Shown: piece after piece, positions 1 through 7,772 of the stretch
Position numbering within the stretch: the stretch's first letter is position 1
How the letters are laid out: each line of letters starts with the position of its first letter
Assembly: GCA_964413185.1 (NCBI GenBank)
Contig: CAYPSX010000105.1
Coordinates: forward strand, 1-13,392
Reading direction: 5' to 3'
DNA: 13,392 nt
Source: Salinivirga sp964413185
GTDB lineage: Bacteria; Bacteroidota; Bacteroidia; Bacteroidales; Salinivirgaceae
Program-made: the position numbers and the translations under genes
Notes under the pieces: model-generated
Database searches by the model: none
What the model saw: the letters and a program-made list of their open reading frames with translations, nothing else
What the model was told of the DNA's origin: nothing

Positions 1-23
1 AATAAATAAAAAAATTCTGTAAG

Positions 24-55
24 AAACCGCGCTCTGCAAAGGGCGCGGTTTTTTT
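24..55 (+). terminator. Intrinsic terminator of an upstream gene outside the window
   Basis: An 11-bp arm at 24-34 pairs with 41-51 (one G-T wobble) around a 6-nt loop, and a run of T continues to 55. The core arms AACCGCGC and GCGCGGTT are perfect complements. This is a standard rho-independent terminator reading rightward, so the gene it ends lies left of the window on the + strand. Confidence 0.85.
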
Positions 56-65
56 GTGCTCCTCT

Positions 66-102
66 ACCCCATCTGCAAACTAAACAACAGAACAAATGGG
101 GT
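66..102. repeat. 7-bp inverted repeat in the leader of the giant secreted protein gene
   Basis: ACCCCAT at 66-72 and ATGGGGT at 96-102 are perfect inverted copies separated by 23 nt. The pair lies between the upstream terminator and the start of the large secreted protein gene, with no T-run after it, so it is not a terminator. It could be an operator or a chance repeat. I see no other gene between 56 and 223. Confidence 0.4.
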
Positions 103-126
103 GCTCATTATCAATCAGTTTCGTAC

Positions 127-162
127 TTTTTGCAATGTCTAATTGATTATCAAAAATATTTG
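127..162 (+). promoter_or_regulatory. Possible Bacteroidota-type promoter for the giant secreted protein gene
   Basis: TTTTTG at 127-132 is followed after 22 nt by AATATTTG at 155-162, one mismatch from the -7 consensus TAnnTTTG. The spacing is slightly longer than usual. It would give a leader of about 55 nt before the ATG at 224. The match is imperfect and the region is AT-rich, so this is tentative. Confidence 0.25.
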
Positions 163-223
163 CCATAACTTTACCAATCTGATTGATTAAAACTAATTAC
201 TGCATAATTTAAAATAAAAAGGC

Positions 224-3200
224 ATGAGACAAAAATTATTCGTGCTATTAGCATGGCTTATTTCAGTGAGCTTTGCTATTAATGCACAAAAGACAACCGA
301 AAAATTTGAATCTGAAAGAAAAACCCGCATAACAGAGTTAACCAGTCACGAAAAAGAGTTTATTCAAACCCTTGGGCTCTCAGTTAGCGAGTACGTTCAT
401 TTAACAAGCAGTGAAAAATCCATACTGGAAGAAAAACTGCGAAAAAAGAAAAGAAAACAGCCTAAAAAAAGGTTAAAAACAACTTCCCGCACAAAAGCAC
501 TATCAGAAGATTTCGAGGGCACGTCATTTCCTCCCGTTGGATGGACACATTACAATCTCGGAGATAATACAACCAGTACAACATGGACACAAAGTAGTTC
601 AGAGGCACATTCCGGATCGTACTCAGCATATTGCAACTATGGAGCGAGCGGAGAAGCACAAGACGAATGGCTTATTACACCTTTACTATCTGTATCAGCA
701 TCAGAAAATGAATTAAGTTTCTACTACCAAACTCACGGGTCATTTGCAGCCACTGTTGATGTAATGATATCAACCACAGATTTACAAACATCCTCGTTCA
801 CCTCAATACTGACACTTGGTCAACAAGGGGTTTGGGATCAGGAAGTAGTTGACCTATCTGCTTATGAAGGACAAAATATTTACATAGCCTTCCGTTATCA
901 GGGAGAATGGGATTGGTATGCTGCAATCGATGACGTTACAGCCCCATCAATCTATGTCTCACAGCACGATCTGGGAATTACCGAAATCATTCCCGACAAA
1001 CTTTTATCAGGTGAAACCACTACACCTCAAGTAACCATAAGCAACAACGGTCAATCAGACGAACCGTCATGGACAGTTCAGCTAACCGATGGCGCAGGAT
1101 ACGATCAAACTATATCAGACGAAGCTACAATTTTAGCAGGCGAAGAGTACACAGTAGACTTCCCCGACTGGGCACCGGCAGATGGAACATATACGCTACA
1201 GGCAATCCTTAGCAATGTTACAGATGATGAAATCCCATTTAACGACACATTGGAGGTAGAGTGTACTGTATCAGATGATTTTTTTATGGGAATACCATCA
1301 TCAACCTACACAATAACCACATGCTCCGGTACAATTTATGATGATGGCGGCCCCTCCGAAAACTACGGAGAATTTGTGCATCATTTCCTTACAGTAGAAC
1401 CTGAATCAGCAGGTTCATATACTGTTCTTGATTTTGAGGAATTTGATATTTCCGGTTATTCTGCATCATTACGAATTTATGACGGACTCGATGCCAATGC
1501 AACACTAATTGGAGAATGGGATGAAACAAATTCACCGGGCACAATCACTGCCACTAATGCAAACGGGGCACTTACCATTGAACTGGAGGTAACCAGCAGC
1601 TTTACATACCCGGGATTCAAAGCAAATATTTCATGTTACACTCCCGTTGCGCATGATATGGCTGTTGAATCAATAAGCCCCACACACGTCTATTCCGGAT
1701 CGACAGTTACACCCACTGTGCAAATCAAAAATAACGGGATGGAAACAGAAAGTGTGTGGACAGTAAACCTGACAGATGCAGATGGATATAACGAAACCAT
1801 CTCCGACCAACAAACTCTTGCAAACGAAGATATTTACGAAATAACATTCCCGGGCTGGTCCCCGGCAGATGGAACATATACGCTTACCGCCACAATTTCC
1901 AATGTAACCGGAGATGCTGTTCCCGAAAATGATGCACTATCTGTCAATTGCACTGTTTCTAATGACCTTTACATGGGTACGCCATCTTCTACATACACAG
2001 TTACTACCTGTTCAGGAACCATTTATGATGATGGTGGCCCGGATGGCAATTATGCAAACAGCACAATACAAACGCTCACAATTGTTCCGGAAACACCCGG
2101 CACATTTACGCAATTAACTTTTAATGAATTTGCCACAGAAGCAAGTTACGATGATTTATATATTTATGATGGTGAAAGCGAATCGGCCACTGAAATTGGA
2201 GTTTATACCGGCGCAACACTGCAAGGCGAAGTTATTACAGCATCGAACCCAACAGGCGCACTTACACTCAAATTCACACCCGATCATTCAAACACCGATG
2301 CCGGATTTGCAATAGATATTGCTTGTTATACACCTCCCGAACACGATTTAGGCGTAACAGAAATTACACCAACGTCAGGACTTACAGGTGCTCCGATAAC
2401 ACCGCAGGTAACACTGCATAACTATGGATTATCAGATGAAGATACCTGGAGCGTTACGCTTACCGATGGAGACAGCTACAATGAAACCATTTCAGATGCT
2501 GCTACTATTACGGCAGCAACTGATTACACAATAGATTTTCCTGAATGGAATCCCGAAGCGAATTCGTACACGCTTATTGCAACAATCACCAATGTAACCG
2601 GAGATGATAATGCCGCTAATGATGAAATTTCCGTTGATTGTGAAATCACCAACGAAATTTACATGGGCAACCCAACATCATCATTCTCCGTAACCACATG
2701 CGATGCTATTTTATACGACAATGGCGGCCCTACAGGAGATTACAGCAGCAATGTTACACATAGTGTTACCATTTTTCCGTCAACAGCAGAAGCTTATGCT
2801 GAACTTTATTTTGAAGAATTTGATACAGAAGAGGGCTACGATGAATTGTATATTTATGATGGCGAAGATGAAAACGCACCTTTAATCGGCGAATATACAG
2901 GAACCGAATTGCAGGACGAAACAATTACTGCATCAAATGCAACAGGTGCACTTACACTTAAATTTACACCAGACGGATCCGTAACAGCCCCCGGCTTTAT
3001 CATCCATATATCATGCTTCACCCCTGCACCACACGATCTTGCTATTAAATCTCTTTCTCCTGAATGGATTGCCAGTGGAGAAGCGTTTATGCCGGAAATA
3101 GTTGTAAATAACAGAGGTTTGGAAAATGAAAGTAGTTGGAGTGTTAATCTTACCGATGGCAATGCATACAATGAAACAATTACAGACCCGGCAACCATCA

Positions 3201-5482
3201 ATTCCGGAGAGAGTTACACAGTAAACACATTTCCCGCGTGGACACCGGCAGACGGCACGTACACACTAACCGCCACTGTTTCACTCGCAGATGAAGGAAA
3301 CCCCGATGATAACACCCTTGTACAAAATTTAGAAGTGGTGAATTTCTCCTACAACAAAGATATGGTTTATTCATACAATGCATACGATTGGAGCGGCTCC
3401 GGCCTTGAAAATTATATTGTTGGCGTAAACATGGATGCAACTATGACCGCACTCGCCCCAAGTGGCGTTCAAAATATTAATTGCGGCGATTATGTAGGTA
3501 GCTTTGATACAACAAAACTAATTGGTATTGCTGATAGCGTAGCATATTGCATTAATGGAGATGGCAGCACGTATGAATACGCAACAATTCATGGAATTAC
3601 CAATATCAAAGGTTTTACATGGGATAAAACTACAAATCAAATGTTTATTATATCAAATACAAACGATGCAACACTTTACGCTCTTGACGAAAACTTCAAT
3701 GCAACAACCATTGGTACAATTATAACCAGTACAACGATTACTGCCCTGGCTGCTGATACTTCAGGCATCCTGTATGGCCTGGGACTTGACGACAGGCTGT
3801 ACTCAATAGATAAGAATACCGGAGAAGGCACCCTGGTGGCCTTATTAGATATGGATGTAATTTTAGACCAGGACATAGGCTTCGACCGCACAACAAATAC
3901 CCTCTATGGTACACTTTATAAGACAGGCTCAACCGGCGGCCTTTATACCATTGATGTCAGTGATGGATCTACTTCACAAATTGGTGTCGATTACCAGGAC
4001 AAACTCACAATGTGTGCAATATACACCACTGAAACGGAAAGTTATTCAGCAACATTTACTGTAACAGATGGAACTAATCCGCTTCAGGACGTGACTATAA
4101 GTATCGATGGACAATCTGTACAAACCAATGCCGACGGAGATGCCATAGTAGAATTACAAAATGGCAGTTACAATTACACAGCAACGCTGGCAGGTTATCA
4201 GCAACATACAGGCACAATTGAAATTGACGGAGCAGATATCACCGAAAGCATTACCATGACTGAAGCCACAGAATTCTGGACAGTTACCTTCAATGTAACC
4301 GATGGTTCAACAGCCATTGATGGAGCAACCGTAAACCTTTCGGGCTATGGCGAACAAATAACCGATGCTTCGGGAGTGGCAACATTTAGCGAAATGGTGA
4401 GCGACGGAACTTACGATTATACGGTAACAGCAACCGGCTACCTTTCTGAAAGCGGATCGGTAACAGTATCGGGTAGCGATATTTCAGAAAACGTTACACT
4501 CGAACTTGCCCCGGTACCGTATACCGTTGCTTTCAATGTAACTGATGGAGCAAACGCCATTGAAGGTGCCACGGTTGCGCTTCAGGATCACGGCGAACAA
4601 ACCACAGATGCATCAGGTTATGCAGAATTTACCGAAGCTGTAGAAGATGGAACATACAACTACACGGTTTCGGCCAACGGTTATCTGCAAAATACCGGCA
4701 CAATAACTGTGGACGGTGCTGATGTAACAGAAAATGTAACCTTGACAGAAGCAACCGAGTTCTGGACGGTAACTTTCACCGTTACAGATGGATCCAACGC
4801 AATTGAAGGAGCTGCAATTTCGCTCCAGGGCTATGGAACCGTCACAACAGATGCATCGGGCGTTGCAACTTATACCGATCAGGTTAGCGACGGAACATAC
4901 GACTACACAATAAATGCCTCGGGTTATTTGCAGCAAACAGGCACAATTACTGTCAGCGGAGCCGATGTTGATGAAAGTGTAGAAATGACAGAAGCCACAG
5001 AATTTTGGACCGTTACATTTACCGTAACAAACGGAACCAACCCGATTGAAGGTGCTACAGTTATGCTTGAAAATTATGGTGAGCAAACAACAGATGGATC
5101 CGGAATAGCCATGTACGACAGTGAGGTTAGCGATGGCACTTTCAATTACAGTGTTACAGCTCCAGGCTACGAAGAAACAAATGGCTCTGTTACCGTTTCC
5201 GGACAAGACCTTGATGTAGATATAACCCTAGACGAAATTGGCATTTACTCAACGAACAACAATCTATTCCACATTTACCCTAACCCAACTGACGGACGTT
5301 TTACGATTAAGGCAGATGGAATATACAACGCATTTGTGTATAATTCAACAGGAAAAATTGTACATACCCAAAAAGTAACAGGAAAAAGCACAATAAATTT
5401 AAAAGGCCACCCTAAAGGATTGTATTTTATTCATTTACGAAACGAAGCACAGATTTTAAACACAAAAATCATTATTGAATAA
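224..5482 (+). CDS. Giant secreted modular adhesin-like protein with T9SS sorting domain
   Basis: A 1752-residue secreted protein. Residues 1-22 are a Sec signal peptide (KLF, a hydrophobic stretch, then INAQ). Residues about 23-93 form a charged Lys/Arg-rich linker. Residues 95-245 match a choice-of-anchor J / cleaved-adhesin domain (EDFEG...GW at the start, AIDDV at the end). Residues 248-936 hold three tandem units of about 230 residues, each a CARDB-type Ig-like domain (HDLGITEI...) followed by a CUB-like domain (TCSGTIYDDGG, LYIYDG, ISCYTP). A fourth CARDB lies at 937-1040. Residues 1041-1273 look like a beta-propeller but are unassigned. Five carboxypeptidase-regulatory-like repeats occupy 1274-1674. 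The C-terminus from about 1676 is a type A T9SS sorting domain (IYPNP at 1684-1688, GLYFIHL near the end). By analogy with the family, the product is exported by Sec, crosses the outer membrane through T9SS, loses the C-terminal domain and is anchored or released. No protease or glycosidase motif was seen, so adhesion or matrix binding is the best inference. ATG 224 is favoured because the signal peptide begins there. Confidence 0.9.
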   Translation: MRQKLFVLLAWLISVSFAINAQKTTEKFESERKTRITELTSHEKEFIQTLGLSVSEYVHLTSSEKSILEEKLRKKKRKQPKKRLKTTSRTKALSEDFEGTSFPPVGWTHYNLGDNTTSTTWTQSSSEAHSGSYSAYCNYGASGEAQDEWLITPLLSVSASENELSFYYQTHGSFAATVDVMISTTDLQTSSFTSILTLGQQGVWDQEVVDLSAYEGQNIYIAFRYQGEWDWYAAIDDVTAPSIYVSQHDLGITEIIPDKLLSGETTTPQVTISNNGQSDEPSWTVQLTDGAGYDQTISDEATILAGEEYTVDFPDWAPADGTYTLQAILSNVTDDEIPFNDTLEVECTVSDDFFMGIPSSTYTITTCSGTIYDDGGPSENYGEFVHHFLTVEPESAGSYTVLDFEEFDISGYSASLRIYDGLDANATLIGEWDETNSPGTITATNANGALTIELEVTSSFTYPGFKANISCYTPVAHDMAVESISPTHVYSGSTVTPTVQIKNNGMETESVWTVNLTDADGYNETISDQQTLANEDIYEITFPGWSPADGTYTLTATISNVTGDAVPENDALSVNCTVSNDLYMGTPSSTYTVTTCSGTIYDDGGPDGNYANSTIQTLTIVPETPGTFTQLTFNEFATEASYDDLYIYDGESESATEIGVYTGATLQGEVITASNPTGALTLKFTPDHSNTDAGFAIDIACYTPPEHDLGVTEITPTSGLTGAPITPQVTLHNYGLSDEDTWSVTLTDGDSYNETISDAATITAATDYTIDFPEWNPEANSYTLIATITNVTGDDNAANDEISVDCEITNEIYMGNPTSSFSVTTCDAILYDNGGPTGDYSSNVTHSVTIFPSTAEAYAELYFEEFDTEEGYDELYIYDGEDENAPLIGEYTGTELQDETITASNATGALTLKFTPDGSVTAPGFIIHISCFTPAPHDLAIKSLSPEWIASGEAFMPEIVVNNRGLENESSWSVNLTDGNAYNETITDPATINSGESYTVNTFPAWTPADGTYTLTATVSLADEGNPDDNTLVQNLEVVNFSYNKDMVYSYNAYDWSGSGLENYIVGVNMDATMTALAPSGVQNINCGDYVGSFDTTKLIGIADSVAYCINGDGSTYEYATIHGITNIKGFTWDKTTNQMFIISNTNDATLYALDENFNATTIGTIITSTTITALAADTSGILYGLGLDDRLYSIDKNTGEGTLVALLDMDVILDQDIGFDRTTNTLYGTLYKTGSTGGLYTIDVSDGSTSQIGVDYQDKLTMCAIYTTETESYSATFTVTDGTNPLQDVTISIDGQSVQTNADGDAIVELQNGSYNYTATLAGYQQHTGTIEIDGADITESITMTEATEFWTVTFNVTDGSTAIDGATVNLSGYGEQITDASGVATFSEMVSDGTYDYTVTATGYLSESGSVTVSGSDISENVTLELAPVPYTVAFNVTDGANAIEGATVALQDHGEQTTDASGYAEFTEAVEDGTYNYTVSANGYLQNTGTITVDGADVTENVTLTEATEFWTVTFTVTDGSNAIEGAAISLQGYGTVTTDASGVATYTDQVSDGTYDYTINASGYLQQTGTITVSGADVDESVEMTEATEFWTVTFTVTNGTNPIEGATVMLENYGEQTTDGSGIAMYDSEVSDGTFNYSVTAPGYEETNGSVTVSGQDLDVDITLDEIGIYSTNNNLFHIYPNPTDGRFTIKADGIYNAFVYNSTGKIVHTQKVTGKSTINLKGHPKGLYFIHLRNEAQILNTKIIIE
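965..3343 (+). repeat. Tandem CARDB+CUB-like repeats within the giant secreted protein
   Basis: Units begin at nt 965, 1652, 2342 and 3032 (residues 248, 477, 707 and 937). The period is 229-230 codons. The fourth unit has only the CARDB half. Each CARDB half contains a PADGTYTL-like segment (residues differ in unit 3), and the first three end in a VxCxV/I-type Cys. Each CUB half carries two further Cys, one at TTC and one at the closing SCYTP/ACYTP/SCFTP. A 23-bp stretch is identical at 1175-1197 and 1862-1884, offset 687 bp, the protein period, which supports recent unit duplication. Confidence 0.85.
4043..5245 (+). repeat. Five carboxypeptidase-regulatory-like (beta-sandwich) repeats in the giant secreted protein
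   Basis: Units start near residues 1274, 1351, 1433, 1513 and 1594, about 77-82 residues apart. Each has the pattern FWTVTFTVTDG, AIEGATV, a TTDASG turn, DGTYxYTV, a GY turn and a final VTVSGxD segment. This is the pattern of PEGA / carboxypeptidase-regulatory-like domains, which act as extracellular beta-sandwich spacers. Units 2, 4 and 5 begin with a nearly identical ATEFWTV linker. Confidence 0.85.
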
Positions 5483-5500
5483 AGAACAATAAATGCCCAC

Positions 5501-5534
5501 AAAAAGCCACCTGATTAAACGGTGGCTTTTTTTT
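5501..5534 (+). terminator. Intrinsic terminator after the giant secreted protein gene
   Basis: AAAAGCCACC at 5502-5511 pairs perfectly with GGTGGCTTTT at 5521-5530 around a 9-nt loop, followed by further T to 5534. It lies about 20 nt after the stop codon, so the giant protein gene is a separate transcription unit from the kinase genes. The A/T symmetry means it could work in either direction. Confidence 0.9.
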
Positions 5535-5618
5535 AAATCATATTTAAACCTGACCCATATCAGTTAAAATTATAAGTAGATATCCGGCTTTTACACCCAA
5601 GTAATTAGCAACTGGCTG

Positions 5619-5626
5619 TATTTTTG
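5619..5626 (+). promoter_or_regulatory. Candidate -7 element upstream of the first kinase gene
   Basis: TATTTTTG fits the Bacteroidota -7 consensus TAnnTTTG exactly. No TTG is visible at the expected -33 distance. If used, transcription would begin around 5632-5635, which excludes the TTG at 5624 as a start codon and leaves ATG 5642 or ATG 5687 as the start of the first kinase. Confidence 0.35.
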
Positions 5627-5686
5627 CAGGAACCAGATAACATGGGATTAACCACCCCGCGATTTGAAATAAACCAACAAACCAGA

Positions 5687-7702
5687 ATGGACAAATCAGC
5701 TTCTTATGAACTACTGAAGAAAAACTTACAAAATTTACTTCAGATACAGGACACAAAAGAAATCTTCGATCTTATTGGTCACGATTTAAGTCATTGTATC
5801 CCGAATTCCATTATTATTGTAAATGAAGTAACTCACAACGAAAAGACAACGATCACAAGAGGAATTTTTGGAGTCAAACAGCCTCTCCTTTCCAATATTT
5901 TTAGCCAATTAGGAAAAAATCCTATAGGTGTAGCCTATAAACTTCGCGAAGATTTTCAAAATTTATATCAAAACAGCGGAATTCATCCATTTAACGAAAA
6001 CCTGCAAGCTTTTAGCAATAACACATTTGGCAGCCAAATTCTAAAAAAAATGGAACGGCTCCTTGATATAAAAAAAATTTATTCCACAGCATTCAAACAA
6101 AAAGGAAAGTTGGTGGCAGTTGTACATATTTTCATGCAGCACGAAGAAAAACTACCCAACAAAGATTTGGCCCTTCAAATGCTCAATCAAACTGAAATAG
6201 TCTATCAAAACAAATTGTACCAAATTGAGCTCGAAAAAAGAGAGAACAAATTGCAGGAAGCCTTAAAAACCTCATCAAGTGGATATTGGGAGTGGAATTT
6301 TCACACAAATAAAACAAAGTACAGCCATCAATTTGCTCACATGTTAGGATGCAAGCCTGACGATTTTGGTTCCACTATTTCATGCTGGGAATTTCTGATT
6401 CACCCGGATGATAAAAAGGCCATACTGAACAAAATCAAGCATTACACACAAAGAGGACTGCCATTTTCATTTGAATATCGTATCTTGTTTCGTGACGGAA
6501 AATACCGCTGGATTGAGTCTGTTGGCAAAAACTATACATACGACAAAAACCAAAACCCCGAAAGTCTCATTATCGTTAATCGGGATATACATTCCAACAA
6601 AATAGCCGAAGAAGCACTGGAAAAAACAAAAAACAGGTATCAACAGCTTGCCAACCTTACTTTTGAAGGTATTATTCTGCATCAGAACGGGGTTTGTCTC
6701 GATGTAAACCCGGCTTTCATGTCTATAACCGGCTATTCAAAAAAAGAGATTATAGGAAAAGAGTTAGTTAAAGTATTATTTGAAGGGAAACAGCTTAAAA
6801 AGGTTGAAAATGCTTTTGAAAACGATCAGGACAATAAAATTCAGGTAATTGCCCGGCACAGAAACGGTCAAAACTTTTTTGCAGAAATTGAATATAAAAA
6901 ACTGTATAACGATCCTAACAAGCTATCTGTATATGCTTTGCGGGACATGACCACACTAAAGAAAACGCAGGCAGAGCTTGAAATTAAAAATAATGAATTG
7001 AAGAAAGCCCTGCACACCAAAGAAAAGTTTTTGTCTATTATTGCCCACGATCTTAAAAATCCGTTTACCAGCATAATTGGCCTGTTGGAGCTTATGGCCA
7101 CGAGAATAAAAACTCAAACCAAAGAAAAACAACTGAAGTTTATTCAACAAGTTCTTAATGAATCTAAAAACACCTACGCACTGCTCGAAAACCTGCTAAA
7201 CTGGTCGAAAGTTGAACAAAACAAAATGCCGTTTAATCCGGAAAGATTAAATTTAAATGATGTTTGCCGGTATGCAATGCTCAACTATGAGCAATTAGCC
7301 AAATCAAAACAAATAACCATTCAAAACAAAATACCCGAAGATGTATACGTAACAGCCGATCAGCAAATGCTACAATCCATCATTCGCAACTTGCTTTCCA
7401 ATGCGCTCAAATATACACTTAATAACGGAATGATACAATTGCAATCAACCTTAGTTAACAAAGAAAAAGCACAAATCACAATTTCAGACAACGGCACAGG
7501 AATTGAAACGGAACAACTGCAAAAGCTTCAGAATAACGATGATATATTATCTTCTTTAGGCACCAACAAAGAAGAAGGAACAGGTCTTGGATTAACTATT
7601 GTTAATGAATTTATCAGAAAACATGGTAGCAACTTGCATATAGAAACAAAAATAAAAAAAGGCAGCGCTTTCTCTTTCCAGTTAAGCATTTCGAGACATT
7701 AA
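5687..7702 (+). CDS. Cytoplasmic sensor histidine kinase (GAF-like, two PAS, HisKA, HATPase)
   Basis: A 671-residue kinase counted from ATG 5687. Residues about 1-170 have a GAF-like pattern, and no membrane segment is seen. PAS1 with a PAC tail is about 192-310 (SGYWEWNF, FEYRILFRDGKYRWIE). PAS2 is about 321-428 (GVCLDVNPAFMSITGYS). The phospho-acceptor is His454 in the H-box IIAHDLKNPF. The ATP-binding domain has N568 and N572 of the N-box (IIRNLLSNALKY), G1 at D601 (DNGTG) and G2 at G631 (GTGLGL). There is no receiver and no DNA-binding domain, so it is a classical kinase whose partner regulator is not adjacent. The frame opens earlier at TTG 5624 and also has ATG 5642. ATG 5687 is chosen because the A-rich stretch before it fits Bacteroidota initiation, but ATG 5642 is a fair alternative. 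The next kinase gene follows in the same direction after about 70 nt with no terminator between them. Confidence 0.9.
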   Translation: MDKSASYELLKKNLQNLLQIQDTKEIFDLIGHDLSHCIPNSIIIVNEVTHNEKTTITRGIFGVKQPLLSNIFSQLGKNPIGVAYKLREDFQNLYQNSGIHPFNENLQAFSNNTFGSQILKKMERLLDIKKIYSTAFKQKGKLVAVVHIFMQHEEKLPNKDLALQMLNQTEIVYQNKLYQIELEKRENKLQEALKTSSSGYWEWNFHTNKTKYSHQFAHMLGCKPDDFGSTISCWEFLIHPDDKKAILNKIKHYTQRGLPFSFEYRILFRDGKYRWIESVGKNYTYDKNQNPESLIIVNRDIHSNKIAEEALEKTKNRYQQLANLTFEGIILHQNGVCLDVNPAFMSITGYSKKEIIGKELVKVLFEGKQLKKVENAFENDQDNKIQVIARHRNGQNFFAEIEYKKLYNDPNKLSVYALRDMTTLKKTQAELEIKNNELKKALHTKEKFLSIIAHDLKNPFTSIIGLLELMATRIKTQTKEKQLKFIQQVLNESKNTYALLENLLNWSKVEQNKMPFNPERLNLNDVCRYAMLNYEQLAKSKQITIQNKIPEDVYVTADQQMLQSIIRNLLSNALKYTLNNGMIQLQSTLVNKEKAQITISDNGTGIETEQLQKLQNNDDILSSLGTNKEEGTGLGLTIVNEFIRKHGSNLHIETKIKKGSAFSFQLSISRH

Positions 7703-7772
7703 CAATTCGTTATCATTAATCTAAGTTATTTTTTCATACCTTTTAAATCTGATTGGTTTGGAAATATTGTGC

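Noticed and set aside
2854..3201. 115-codon antisense frame inside the giant protein gene
   Set aside because: Lies fully opposite conserved CUB/CARDB coding sequence, with no signal of its own.
965..3343. CRISPR-like repetitive DNA
   Set aside because: The regular spacing comes from in-frame protein repeats of 229-230 codons, not short repeats with unique spacers.
4613..5206. 197-codon antisense frame inside the giant protein gene
   Set aside because: Cys-rich reverse translation of the repeated regulatory-like domains, produced by their repetitive codons; a shadow.
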